This document shows positions 43,311-52,157 of a stretch of 64,000 bases of DNA, piece by piece. The position numbers were made by a program, and so were the translations under genes. Within the stretch, counting starts at the first letter, position 1. Every line of letters starts with the position of its first letter. Source of the DNA: Paractinoplanes durhamensis. GTDB taxonomy: Bacteria; Actinomycetota; Actinomycetes; Mycobacteriales; Micromonosporaceae. Location of the stretch: contig NZ_BOML01000050.1 in the NCBI RefSeq assembly GCF_016862175.1, positions 124,001 through 188,000 of the forward strand, written 5' to 3'. Below the pieces are notes generated by a model that saw only the letters and a program-made list of their open reading frames with translations, did not search any database and was not told the origin of the DNA.

Positions 43311-44788
43311 TCCGCGCCGAATGGCACAAGCTGCGCACCGTCCGAGGCTGGCTCGGCGGCCTGATCGCGGCCTTCGCGGTGATCATCGGCCTCGGCGTCC
43401 TCGCCGCCTTCGGCGTACACACCTCCTGCGGCCAGCAGGAGGGCGAGGCCTGCCCGGCACCGCCGATCGGCCCCGGCGGCCAGGCGGTCCAGGACCGGTT
43501 CGCGTTCGTCCACCAGAAACTGGACGGCGACGGCACCCTCACCGCGCACATCGCCGACTTCACCGGCATCATCACCTACCCACCACCGAACCACGACGAG
43601 CTCGTCCCCGGCCTGGTCCCGTGGGCCAAGGCCGGCCTGATCATCAAGGACGGCACGAAACCCGGCTCGGCCTACGCCTCGGTCATGCTCACCGGCAGCC
43701 ACGGCGTCCGCATGCAACACAACTACACCGAGGACAAGGCCGGCCCGACGGACGCACGCTGGCTGCGCATCACCCGCTCCGGAAACACCATCAAGGGGTA
43801 CGCTTCCTCGGACGCGACCCGATGGGCCGAAATCCGCTCGGTCGACCTCCCCGGGCTGCCAAGAACCGTCCAGATCGGTTTCCTCGTCGCCTCGCCGGCC
43901 AACGTCACCGCCAAGCCCGGCCCCCATGGCGGCAGCATCGTCCAGGCCCGCTTCACCCAGGCCACGGCCGTCTTCGACCACGTCGACCGCACCGGCACGT
44001 GGACGTACGAGAAGCTCGGCGACGACGGCGGGATGACCGACTGGGAGAAGTTCCACCACAACGCCGGCCTCGACCAACATGGCGGCACCCTGACGATCAG
44101 CGGCAGCGGCGACGTCGCCCCGGCCGGCAACGAAGCGGGCGCGACCATCGCGCACACGCTGACCGGCATGATCGTCGCCCTGATCGCGGTCTTCGTGGTC
44201 GCGGTCCTGTTCATCACCGCCGAGTACCGGCGCGACCTGATCCGTACCACCTTCACCGCCATGCCCCACCGAGGCCGCGTGCTGGCCGCGAAGGCCGCGG
44301 TGATCGGCGCCGTGGTCTTCACCGGCGGCCTGATCGCGGCTGCGATCACCGTCCCCCTCGCGGTCCACCTGATGCGCAGCGGCGGCAACTTCGTGATCCC
44401 CAGCTCGACGGCCACCGGGGTGCGGGTCGTGGTGGGCAGCGCCGCCCTGCTGGCCCTGGCCGCCGTCCTCGCCTATGCGGTCGGTGCCCTCCTGCGGCGG
44501 GGAGTGGCCGCCGTGGCGGTAGCCGTCCTGCTGGTGGTGCTCCCGTACATCCTGGCCACCACGTCGATCCTGCCGTCGGCCGCGGCCGGCTGGCTGTTGC
44601 GGCTGACTCCCGCCGCAGCGTTCGCCGTCCAGCAGGCCCTGCCCAGCTATCCGCAGGTCAACATGCCCTACGCACCGAGCGACGGCTACTACCCGCTGCC
44701 CGCGTGGGCGGGCCTGCTGGTGCTGGCCGGCTGGGCGTCCGCGGCGCTGGCCCTGGCCGTGGCCCGCACCCGGCGGGCCGACGCATGA
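43307..44788 (+). CDS. ABC-2 permease with large extracellular lectin-like domain
   Basis: 493 residues. Helix 1 (about 16-38) is followed by about 240 exposed residues, then five or six further helices from about 286 on. The insert contains PWAKAGLIIKDGTKPGSAYASVMLTGSHGVRMQHNY split by short gaps, WLRITRSGNTIKGYASSDATRW and VQIGFLVASP. This pattern is that of DUF1349/concanavalin-like beta-sandwiches. ABC-2 permeases normally have short loops, so this is a domain insertion. ATGA overlaps on both sides. A sensing or substrate-capture role for the insert is an inference. Confidence 0.8.
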   Translation: MIRAEWHKLRTVRGWLGGLIAAFAVIIGLGVLAAFGVHTSCGQQEGEACPAPPIGPGGQAVQDRFAFVHQKLDGDGTLTAHIADFTGIITYPPPNHDELVPGLVPWAKAGLIIKDGTKPGSAYASVMLTGSHGVRMQHNYTEDKAGPTDARWLRITRSGNTIKGYASSDATRWAEIRSVDLPGLPRTVQIGFLVASPANVTAKPGPHGGSIVQARFTQATAVFDHVDRTGTWTYEKLGDDGGMTDWEKFHHNAGLDQHGGTLTISGSGDVAPAGNEAGATIAHTLTGMIVALIAVFVVAVLFITAEYRRDLIRTTFTAMPHRGRVLAAKAAVIGAVVFTGGLIAAAITVPLAVHLMRSGGNFVIPSSTATGVRVVVGSAALLALAAVLAYAVGALLRRGVAAVAVAVLLVVLPYILATTSILPSAAAGWLLRLTPAAAFAVQQALPSYPQVNMPYAPSDGYYPLPAWAGLLVLAGWASAALALAVARTRRADA

Positions 44789-45507
44789 GGGCCGCCCTGC
44801 ACGCCGAGTGGACCAAGCTGCGCACGATCCCGGAGGCGGCGGTGTTCCTGCTGCTCACCGTCGTGCTGACGGTGGCGTTGTCGGTGACCGCGGCCGCTCT
44901 CGGCGCCGTCGACCGGGTGGAGGCGAGCCTGCTCGGCGTGCGGCTGGGCCAGGCGGTGGTGGCCGCATGGGCGATCCAGCTGCTGGCCGGCGAGTTCGGC
45001 ACGGGCCTGGCCAGCACCACGTTCATCGCACTCCCCCGCCGCCTGACCGTCCTGACCGCCAAGGCCGTGCTGCTGCTGACCGGCGTCCTGGCCGCCGCGG
45101 TCGTGTCGGTGACCGCATCGGTGCTGGCCGGCCGGATCTTGATCGACGACTACCCGCCGCTCACCGACGGCCCGCTGCGCGCCGCCGCCGGTTCGGTCGG
45201 CTACCTGCTGCTGATCGCCCTGCTCGGCCTGGGCGCCGGAGCCGCCCTGCGCAGCGCGGTCGGCGCCACCAGCATCGTGCTCGGCCTGCTCTACCTGACC
45301 CCGGTGATCATCGGGATGTTCTCCGACCTGGAAACCCAGCACCACATCTTCCGGGCGATGCCCGGCACGGCCGGTTTGACGGTCCTGTCCACGGTGGACA
45401 TGGGAACGCTCCCGATCCAGCCGCTACCGGGCCTGGTAGTGGCCGCCACCTGGGCTTTTGTCACCCTGGGGGTTGGTGCTGCCGTTTTCTGTGCACGGGA
45501 TGTGTAA
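44785..45507 (+). CDS. ABC-2 permease, second subunit
   Basis: 240 residues with six helices and no exposed insert. It begins ALHAEWTKLRTIPEA, parallel to RAEWHKLRTVRGW at the start of the first permease, which shows the two are homologous. Probably the partner half of a heterodimeric channel. Confidence 0.85.
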   Translation: MRAALHAEWTKLRTIPEAAVFLLLTVVLTVALSVTAAALGAVDRVEASLLGVRLGQAVVAAWAIQLLAGEFGTGLASTTFIALPRRLTVLTAKAVLLLTGVLAAAVVSVTASVLAGRILIDDYPPLTDGPLRAAAGSVGYLLLIALLGLGAGAALRSAVGATSIVLGLLYLTPVIIGMFSDLETQHHIFRAMPGTAGLTVLSTVDMGTLPIQPLPGLVVAATWAFVTLGVGAAVFCARDV

Positions 45508-45519
45508 CCTTTCAGGCCC

Positions 45520-46113
45520 ATGGCAGCCACGTCCTCCTACCGCGAGTCCAATCGCGCCCGCCTCCGGTCGGCGCTGATCAGGGCCGCACGCGACCTGACC
45601 GTCCAGCACGGCTGGGAAAGCGTGCGGATGGTGGACGTGGCAAAGGCGGTAGGGGTGAGCCGCCAGACCGTCTACAACGAGTTCGACGGCCGGGCCGGCC
45701 TCGCCGAGGCCCTCGCGGCCAGCGAGGTGCAGCAGTTCGCCCAGCGTGTGCGCACCGAGTTGTTCGCCCACAAGGCCGACATCCGGGCCGCCGCCTACGC
45801 GGCAACGCTGATGACCCTCGACGAGGCCGGCCGGAACCCCTTGGTCCGCGCCATCCTGACGAGCACCCGGGGTGGCGCCGACGAGCTGCTGCCCTACTTG
45901 ACGACCCGCTCGGAGATCGTGCTGACCGAGGCCGGCGGCGCCCTGCGCGAATGGGCGGCGGCGTTCCTGCCGGACCGCCCGCCCGACACCCTGGCCCTGG
46001 CGATCGACGCGGTGATCCGCCTGACCGTGAGCCACATCATGCTCCCCCGCGACACCCCGGCCGGCACGGCAACCGCCCTGGCCGAGGTCTTCGTCCGCCT
46101 CCTGGCCGACTGA
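45520..46113 (+). CDS. TetR-family regulator
   Basis: 197 residues. The HTH reads MVDVAKAVGVSRQTVYNEFDGR; the remainder is a helical ligand domain. It lies 12 bases after the exporter genes and may form part of their operon, adding a second control layer to the two-component system. Confidence 0.88.
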   Translation: MAATSSYRESNRARLRSALIRAARDLTVQHGWESVRMVDVAKAVGVSRQTVYNEFDGRAGLAEALAASEVQQFAQRVRTELFAHKADIRAAAYAATLMTLDEAGRNPLVRAILTSTRGGADELLPYLTTRSEIVLTEAGGALREWAAAFLPDRPPDTLALAIDAVIRLTVSHIMLPRDTPAGTATALAEVFVRLLAD

Positions 46114-46410
46114 GCACCCGACCGGCAGGCAGTGGCCTTCGTCATGAGCAGCCGCCGGCCGGGGGCGTCGACGAAATCCGCCACGGTGCTGGTTGTGGGC
46201 TTTTCGGTCGGGAGTCGCGGATAACCAACGACCATCGACTCCGCTATCAGGTCCCTAAAAACACTGCTTAACACCCATAAGCAGTAGAAAATGCGATAAG
46301 CGAATTGAATACGTTGGGTACCGAGTCGTACGTTTCTGCGGCGAGCCCGGCCGGAATCCTGCCGGGCCGCAAGACGGCGGTACTTTCAACGACGAAAGAG
46401 GGTCATTGTC
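46114..46410. other. 297-bp leader region of the DUF4360 gene with AT-rich hairpin
   Basis: The middle (about 46.24-46.32 kb) is clearly AT-richer than the rest of the window. It holds an 8-bp-arm hairpin ACTGCTTA/TAAGCAGT with a 7-base loop (46263-46285). This is probably the promoter and leader of the secreted-protein gene; no riboswitch class is recognised. Confidence 0.5.
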
Positions 46411-47079
46411 ATGCGTAAAAGCCGCAAAGTCGTCCTCGCCTCCGTGGCACTGTTCACTTCGCTCGCCGGGGTAGCCACGGCCATGACGGCCAGCGCGTCC
46501 ACTACGCCACCCGCACCTCTGCCGCCACTGCCGCAGGAAAGCATGACCATCGACGTGGTCTCGGCAAACGGATCCGGCTGCCCGCTGGGCACCGCCGCGG
46601 CGACGGTGTCGCCGGACAACAAGGCGTTCACCATCAGCTACAGCGAGTTCACCGCGAAGGTCGGCGCCGACTCCGGCGCAGCCGACTTCCGAAAGAACTG
46701 CCAGCTCGGCCTGAACGTCAACGTCCCGCAGGGTTACACGTACGCCATCGCCAGCGTCGACCACCGCGGGTACGCCCACCTGGAACGAGGAGCCAAGGCG
46801 ACCCACTCGTCGTACTACTACTTCCAGGGCGAGCGCCACACCAGCAAGACCAACCGCAACTACACCGGCCCCTTCGACGACGACTGGCAGCGCACCGACA
46901 CCTTCGGCGTGAGCTCCCTGTCGTTCCTGCCCTGCGGCGAGAAGCGTTATCTCAACGTCAACAACGAACTGAGGGTCAACGCCGGCCGTTCCGACAAGCG
47001 CAAGATCAGCTTTATCACCATGGACTCCACGGACGGCAACCTCGACACCGTCTACCACGTCGCCTGGAAACGCTGCTGA
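46411..47079 (+). CDS. Secreted DUF4360-like protein
   Basis: 222 residues. A signal peptide of about 31 residues (ends ASAS) precedes a domain with the DUF4360 pattern: IDVVSANGSGCPLGTAA, FTISYSEFTAKVG, RKNCQLGLNVNVPQGYTYAIASVDHRGYAHL. Four Cys in the mature part could form two disulfides. Function is unknown; family members are exported by fungi and actinomycetes. GAAAGAGGG lies upstream of the ATG. It stands alone with its own terminator. Confidence 0.85.
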   Translation: MRKSRKVVLASVALFTSLAGVATAMTASASTTPPAPLPPLPQESMTIDVVSANGSGCPLGTAAATVSPDNKAFTISYSEFTAKVGADSGAADFRKNCQLGLNVNVPQGYTYAIASVDHRGYAHLERGAKATHSSYYYFQGERHTSKTNRNYTGPFDDDWQRTDTFGVSSLSFLPCGEKRYLNVNNELRVNAGRSDKRKISFITMDSTDGNLDTVYHVAWKRC

Positions 47080-47088
47080 CCCTCGTCG

Positions 47089-47126
47089 AGTGTGCCCGCC
47101 AGGTGCAGGCGTACGGCGGGCACACT
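47089..47126 (+). terminator. Terminator-like hairpin after the DUF4360 gene
   Basis: AGTGTGCCCGCC (47089-47100) pairs perfectly with GGCGGGCACACT (47115-47126), with a 14-base loop, 10 bases after the stop codon. No T run follows. The 230 bases from here to the lysR end show nothing else convincing; a possible tiny membrane peptide on the minus strand has no good start. Confidence 0.7.
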
Positions 47127-47356
47127 TGACGTAATAGGTCAGTTGGTCAGGATGGCGCCGGCCCGGCGGCGGCGCGCGCCTGGTCGCGACGATCGGTTGG
47201 CACCCGGCCGTCAAGGTCGTCCGCGGCGGAGCGACCGCAAGCCTTCGACGACGGCCACAAAGACGCCGAGCAGCGCCAAGACGGCGAGTGCCCCGGGCGG
47301 GTGACACCCACGGCGGCTTCTCTCCTCGCTACCTACACCGGGTGAGCCAAGACGCC

Positions 47357-48196
47357 CTACAGGCGGGTGGCGGCTCGGACCAGGCCGGCCAAGGCCCGGG
47401 AGCGGCTGTGCGGGGGCCACGCGATCACCGTGGTTACCAATGGAGCGTCCAGCAGCGGGACCGCTACCACGTCGCCGCGCAGCTGGGTTCGGGCTGACTC
47501 GGGGACTATCGCTACCGTGCGGCTCAGGGCGATCAGCTGCATCAGCTGGGCGTGGTCTCGGACCTCGGGGCCGGGGCCGTCCGGGTAGGTGCCGTCGGCG
47601 GTCGGCCAGCGGGGCAGCGGCAAGCCCGGCAGGGCCGCGATGTCGGCGCGGCGCACGCCGGGGCTACCCGTCAGCGGATGGCCGGCCGGCAGGACCACGA
47701 TCTGGCCCTCGGTCGAGAGCTCCTCGGTGTCCAGGCCGACCGTCGAGTCGAACGGGCGGTGCAGCAGGGCCACGTCGGCGCGGCCGTCGCGCAGCATCCG
47801 CTCCTGCTCGGCTATTCCGCACAGCTGCACGTCGACCTCGACCGCGCCCGGCTCGGCCGCGTACGCGTCGAGCAGCTTGGCCAGCAGCTCGCCGGCCGCG
47901 CCCGCCTTCGCGACCAGCACCAGGGCCTGGTTCGGCATCGCGGCCCGCCGGGTGCGGCGCTCCGCCGCCTCGACCGCGTCCAGCGCCGCCCGGGCCTCGC
48001 GCAGCAGCACCGCGCCGGGCTCGGTCAGCGTGACGCTGCGGCTCGTACGCTCCAGCAGCTCCGCCCCCAGCCGGCGCTCCAGCTGCTGGATCGCCCGGGA
48101 CAGGGGTGGCTGGGCGATGCCGAGCCGTCGCGCGGCCCGCCCGAAATGCAGCTCCTCGGCGACGGCGACGAAGTACCGAAGCTCCCGCGTCTCCAT
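47357..48196 (-). CDS. LysR-family regulator
   Basis: 279 residues. HTH ELRYFVAVAEELHFGRAARRLGIAQPPLSRAIQQLERRLG, then an effector domain (VVLPAGHPL). It is divergent from the SDR gene and a T-N11-A palindrome lies between them, so it most likely controls that gene and itself. Start ATG 48196. Confidence 0.92.
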   Translation of the reverse strand: METRELRYFVAVAEELHFGRAARRLGIAQPPLSRAIQQLERRLGAELLERTSRSVTLTEPGAVLLREARAALDAVEAAERRTRRAAMPNQALVLVAKAGAAGELLAKLLDAYAAEPGAVEVDVQLCGIAEQERMLRDGRADVALLHRPFDSTVGLDTEELSTEGQIVVLPAGHPLTGSPGVRRADIAALPGLPLPRWPTADGTYPDGPGPEVRDHAQLMQLIALSRTVAIVPESARTQLRGDVVAVPLLDAPLVTTVIAWPPHSRSRALAGLVRAATRL

Positions 48197-48220
48197 TCCG
48201 GCCAAGTTACTCCACCGCCG

Positions 48221-48235
48221 ATACCCGCGGGGTAT
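48221..48235. promoter_or_regulatory. LysR-type operator
   Basis: ATACCCGCGGGGTAT is a perfect 6-3-6 palindrome with the T-N11-A pattern of LysR sites, 25 bases from the lysR start and 57 from the SDR start. Confidence 0.65.
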
Positions 48236-48291
48236 TGCTGCCCACCCAGATGGTGTTGGAGCCGCCGCCCGGCCACGGCCAGGATCGAAGC

Positions 48292-49014
48292 ATGAGCGAA
48301 CAGACGATCGCGCTGGTCACCGGCGCGAACAAGGGCATCGGCTACGAGATCGCGGTGGGGCTCGGCGCCCTGGGCTGGGCGGTCGGGGTCGGCGCCCGCG
48401 ACGACGAGCGCCGGGAGACCGCGGTGGAGAAGCTGCGTGCGGCCGGGGTGGACGCGTTCGGCGTGCCGCTCGACGTCACCGCCGACGACAGCGTGGCCGC
48501 GGCGGCCCGGCTTCTCGCGGAGCGGGGCGGTCTCGACGTACTCGTCAACAACGCCGCCATCACCGGTGGCCACCCGCAGGAGCCGACCCTGGTCTCCGCC
48601 GACATCGTGCGCACGGTCGTGGAGACCAACGTGATCGGCGTCATCCGGGTCACCAACGCGATGCTGCCGCTGCTGCGGCGCTCGTCGTCGCCGCGGATCG
48701 TGAACATGTCTAGCAGCGTCGGCTCGCTGGCCCGGCAGGGCGCGAACGACGGCACGACCGGGCCGGTCTCCGCCGCGTACGCCCCGTCGAAGACGTTTTT
48801 GAACGCGGTGACGTTGCAGTACGTGAAGGAGCTCGGCGACACGAACATCCTGATCAACCTCGGCTGCCCGGGTTTCGTGGCGACCGACCTCAACGGCTTC
48901 CGCGGCATCCGGACACCCGCCCAGGGTGCCGCGATCGCCGTCCACCTGGCCACCCTGCCGGACGACGGCCCGACCGGCGGCTACTTCGACGACAACGGCC
49001 CGATCTCCTGGTAG
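48292..49014 (+). CDS. Short-chain dehydrogenase/reductase
   Basis: 240 residues. The nucleotide site is TGANKGIG, then LDVLVNNAAI, the catalytic Ser in VNMSSSVG and YAPSK with Tyr and Lys. A classical NADP(H)-preferring SDR resembling carbonyl reductases; substrate unknown. Its 3' end overlaps the convergent secreted-protein gene by 34 bases. Confidence 0.92.
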   Translation: MSEQTIALVTGANKGIGYEIAVGLGALGWAVGVGARDDERRETAVEKLRAAGVDAFGVPLDVTADDSVAAAARLLAERGGLDVLVNNAAITGGHPQEPTLVSADIVRTVVETNVIGVIRVTNAMLPLLRRSSSPRIVNMSSSVGSLARQGANDGTTGPVSAAYAPSKTFLNAVTLQYVKELGDTNILINLGCPGFVATDLNGFRGIRTPAQGAAIAVHLATLPDDGPTGGYFDDNGPISW

Positions 49015-50207
49015 CAGCCGCACGGCACGGCGCTCAGGTCGCAGATCGCCGTCTCCGGGTAGTAGGAGCGCATCACCGCCCGGGCGCCGTCGGCGTCGTT
49101 GATCGCGGTGACGTTCTGGATGGCCTCGGCGAAGCGGCTGTTCGCCAGCATGTCCCGCAGGAACAGGATGTGCTGGGCGTTCGGCCGCCCCGCCGACCAG
49201 GGGACGAACGTGACGTCCGGGAGCGCCTCGATCCGTGGGCGCTGGGTCTCGGTGCCCACGACGTACGTGTAGAAGCCGTTCCGGTCGAGAGTGGTCTCGT
49301 CGTCGTTGCGGCAGCCGTAGTCGACCGTGCCGTCGGCGAGCGGGTTGGCCACCAGGGATCGCTGGGCGTTGTTCAGGTTGTTGCAGAGTGACCAGTAGCG
49401 CAGGTCGACGCCGCGTCGAGGCCAGGGTGCGGGATGTTCACCGTCGGCCGAGGTGGGACCCCGGCCGCGAATGACGAGGACCTGATCCCCGGTCGGCGGC
49501 GTCATCGTCACGGCGAGATAGCCGGTGTCGGTGTTCGGCAGCAGACCGAGATCGGCCGGTGGCCGGACGAACTCTCCGTCGCCCAGGAGGCCCACCGGCG
49601 CGGGATCCGCGGCGGCGATATCGGCGGGGGAATCGGCGGCGAGACGAACGCCGGAGCAATCCGGCAGCGGTTCGGACGACGAATCCACGATGGTCACCGA
49701 GGGCAGCGGCACCGTCCCCCAGTCACCGCCGGCCGGCAGATAGACCCGCAGCACGAGCCGGCCGAGCGCCCCGTCCGGCGTGTCGAGCGGCGCCAGCGGC
49801 AGCACGTTGGCCTGCCCGGCGACCGGCGACGAGACCAGGTCCACGGTGAAGGTGCCGGGCGCGGCCCCCGCCGTACGCCAAGGATTGGCAGTTCCGGCAT
49901 CCGGCAAGATCTCGTAGTCGGTAAGGGTGGAGTCCACCCCGTTGACCGAGAATGCGCCGCCCTCCCCCTTGTAGACCGACAGCGACATGAACCGGCTGTC
50001 CGGAAATTCCCCGCTCAGCCGGACGTGCAGCCCCGGCCGCATGGTGTAGACGAACGCCCAGTAGGCGGCGTGATTCTCCGGGAAGAGCGCGTTGACCGCG
50101 TCGGTGCTGACCTCGCCGCCCCAGGCGCAGGACGGATCCTCCGCCGCCGCGACGAACCCCACCAGCAGAAACCCGGACAGGCCCGCCACGATGCGAGACC
50201 ACCCCAT
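48981..50207 (-). CDS. Secreted protein of unknown function
   Basis: 408 residues. A signal peptide (about 1-22) is followed by FPENHAAYWAFVYTMRPGLHVRLSGEFPDSRFMSLSVYKGEGG, and later RYWSLCNNLNNAQRSLVANPLADGTVDYGC. These recall DUF1214/DUF1254-type beta-rich folds (tryptophan/tyrosine-rich sandwich), but I am not certain. Several Cys near the C-terminus. I start at ATG 50207 because GGAGG lies 7 bases upstream. Confidence 0.75.
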   Translation of the reverse strand: MGWSRIVAGLSGFLLVGFVAAAEDPSCAWGGEVSTDAVNALFPENHAAYWAFVYTMRPGLHVRLSGEFPDSRFMSLSVYKGEGGAFSVNGVDSTLTDYEILPDAGTANPWRTAGAAPGTFTVDLVSSPVAGQANVLPLAPLDTPDGALGRLVLRVYLPAGGDWGTVPLPSVTIVDSSSEPLPDCSGVRLAADSPADIAAADPAPVGLLGDGEFVRPPADLGLLPNTDTGYLAVTMTPPTGDQVLVIRGRGPTSADGEHPAPWPRRGVDLRYWSLCNNLNNAQRSLVANPLADGTVDYGCRNDDETTLDRNGFYTYVVGTETQRPRIEALPDVTFVPWSAGRPNAQHILFLRDMLANSRFAEAIQNVTAINDADGARAVMRSYYPETAICDLSAVPCGCYQEIGPLSSK

Positions 50208-50327
50208 GATCGACCTCCGCATAGATCGACACTTGTCTTTGTCTATCAAAGTAGTAGAGATGGGTTTCCGCCAGGTTTCCGCCCCACGGGGTTGCCGCAC
50301 GGTCCGGATCGCGACAGAGTCGGCCGC

Positions 50328-50768
50328 ATGACCTTCGATTCCCGTAACGGGACCCGCGGCGCCCGGCAGCCGCGCGGCGCGCTGCTCAAGCTGGCCAACA
50401 AACTGACCATGGGCCGGGTCCGCCGCAAGGGTGGCCGGCTGCTCGTTCTCACCACGGTCGGGCGCAAGAGCGGCCAGGAACGGCAGAGCCCGCTGCGCTG
50501 GTTCAAGGCCGGCGAGGGCTGGCTCATCGTCGCCTCCGCGGGCGGCGGCCCGGCCAACCCGGCCTGGTATTACAACCTGAGCGCCAACCCCGACAAGGTC
50601 ACGGTGGAGGTCGACCGCACGAAGGTCGCGGTGACCGCCGAGCAGTTGCACGGCGAGGAGTACGAAGCGGCCTGGCAGCAGATCACCAAGGACGCGCCGC
50701 AGTTCGCGAATTACCAGGTCAAGACCGACCGGGAGATCCCGGTCATCCGGCTGACGCCGCGGGGCTGA
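50328..50768 (+). CDS. Deazaflavin (F420)-dependent nitroreductase-family protein
   Basis: 146 residues of the Ddn/DUF385 split-barrel family: RLLVLTTVGRKSGQERQSPLRWF, GWLIVASAGGGPANPAWYYNLSANP. Members use F420H2 to reduce quinones or nitro compounds. Its 3' end overlaps the convergent merR by 26 bases. Confidence 0.88.
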   Translation: MTFDSRNGTRGARQPRGALLKLANKLTMGRVRRKGGRLLVLTTVGRKSGQERQSPLRWFKAGEGWLIVASAGGGPANPAWYYNLSANPDKVTVEVDRTKVAVTAEQLHGEEYEAAWQQITKDAPQFANYQVKTDREIPVIRLTPRG

Positions 50769-51105
50769 CCCGGTATTCCTCGACCAGCCCGGCGAGGATG
50801 TCCCGCGTCCGGTGGAGACTCTCGATCTGCGACTCGACGCGGGCCAGCTCGGCGCCCAGCCGCCCGGCCAGCCACGGCGTGCGGATCGCCGAGTCGCTGA
50901 TGCACGGCAGCACGTCGGCGATGGTGACGCTGTTGAGCCCGGCCGCCAGCAGCGACTGGATCAGCGACACCCGCTCGACCGCGCCCGGCGGATAGACCCG
51001 CTGGCCACCGCCGGTCCGGGTGGACGCGAGCAGCCCCTGCTCCTCGTAGTAGCGCAGCGAACGGGCACTCGCCCCGGTCGCTGCCGACAGGTCGCCGATC
51101 TTCAT
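50743..51105 (-). CDS. MerR-family regulator
   Basis: 120 residues. MKIGDLSAATGASARSLRYYEEQGLL is the MerR winged helix, followed by a coiled coil and a short C-terminus with one Cys (LPCISDS). It is divergent from an Old Yellow Enzyme gene and the gap holds a matching operator. Start at ATG 51105, not 51123. Confidence 0.9.
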   Translation of the reverse strand: MKIGDLSAATGASARSLRYYEEQGLLASTRTGGGQRVYPPGAVERVSLIQSLLAAGLNSVTIADVLPCISDSAIRTPWLAGRLGAELARVESQIESLHRTRDILAGLVEEYRVSPAASAG

Positions 51106-51129
51106 CGATGTCTCCCACGCCACAGACTC

Positions 51130-51161
51130 TTGAAGCTCACATCCATGTGAAGTTTTACCGT
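51130..51161 (+). promoter_or_regulatory. MerR-type promoter and operator of the OYE gene
   Basis: TCACATCCATGTGA (51137-51150) is palindromic except for its central two bases. It lies between TTGAAG (51130-51135) and TACCGT (51156-51161), a spacer of 20 bases. An operator within an over-long spacer is the hallmark of MerR-activated promoters. Confidence 0.6.
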
Positions 51162-51167
51162 ACCGGC

Positions 51168-52157
51168 ATGGACACCTACGCGGCCCCCACCACCCTCGGC
51201 AAACTGGCCCTCAGCAGCCGCTTCGCCATGGCGCCGATGACCCGCAAGCGATCACCGGGCGGCGTGCCGACGGCCGCGAACGCCGCCTACTACCGCCGCC
51301 GCGCCGAGGGCGGCATCGGCCTGATCATCACCGAGGGCGCGCTGATCGGCCACCCGAGCGCGAGCCACGAGGACGACGTCCCGCGCCTGACGCCCGGTCC
51401 CGCCGAGGCCGGCTGGCGCCTGGTCACCGACGAGGTCCACCAGGCCGGCGGCCGGATCGCCGCGCAGATCTGGCATCTCGGCAGCGAGCGCCGGCCCGCC
51501 GAAACGGCCTGGACCCCGGATCGGATGAAGGTCAAGGACTTCGAACAACTGCTTATTGCGTACGCCGAGAGCGCGCGCACCGCCGTCCGCGCCGGATTCG
51601 ACGCCGTGGAGATCCATGGGGCGCACGGTTACCTGCTCGACGAGTTCCTGTGGCCGCACACCAACCACCGCACCGACCGGTTCGGCGGCGCCGCGGCCGC
51701 CCGGGCGGTGTTCCCGGCCGAGGTGATCCGCGCGGTGCGCGACAGCATCCCGGCCGAGATGCCGCTGATCGTGCGCTTCTCCCAGTTCAAGGAGCGCGAC
51801 TACGCGGCCCGGATCGCCGAGACCCCGGCCGAGCTGGCGGTGATCCTCGGTGCGTTCGCCGAGGCGGGCGCGGACGTGCTGCACGCGTCGCAGCGCCGCT
51901 TCTGGGAGCCGGCCTTCGACGGCGACCCGGCCAACCTGGCGGGCTGGGCGAAGCGCCTCACCGGCCTGCCGGCGATCACGGTCGGTTCGATCGGCCTCGA
52001 CCGGGACCGCCTGCCGGAGCTCGAGAAACACGACGCCGACCTGATCGCGCTCGGCCGAGTCCTGCTCGGCACTCCGGACTGGGCCAAGCTGGCCACCACC
52101 GGCCGCGAGTCGGAGATCCGGCCTTACGACAAGGCCGACGAGGACGTCTACCTCTGA
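51168..52157 (+). CDS. NADH:flavin oxidoreductase (Old Yellow Enzyme family)
   Basis: 329 residues. FMN-barrel motifs: RFAMAPMTRKRS, GLIITEGALIG, AAQIWHLG, GFDAVEIHGAHGYLLDEFLWPHTN (substrate-binding His pair) and FGGAAAAR. It reduces activated C=C bonds of electrophiles. Control by the adjacent MerR suggests a response to reactive compounds. Confidence 0.92.
   Translation: MDTYAAPTTLGKLALSSRFAMAPMTRKRSPGGVPTAANAAYYRRRAEGGIGLIITEGALIGHPSASHEDDVPRLTPGPAEAGWRLVTDEVHQAGGRIAAQIWHLGSERRPAETAWTPDRMKVKDFEQLLIAYAESARTAVRAGFDAVEIHGAHGYLLDEFLWPHTNHRTDRFGGAAAARAVFPAEVIRAVRDSIPAEMPLIVRFSQFKERDYAARIAETPAELAVILGAFAEAGADVLHASQRRFWEPAFDGDPANLAGWAKRLTGLPAITVGSIGLDRDRLPELEKHDADLIALGRVLLGTPDWAKLATTGRESEIRPYDKADEDVYL

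Noticed and set aside
47211..47420. Possible small membrane peptide (GALAVLALLGVFVAVVEGL) on the minus strand
   Set aside because: The hydrophobic stretch is suggestive, but there is no good start and the frame enters the lysR 3' end.
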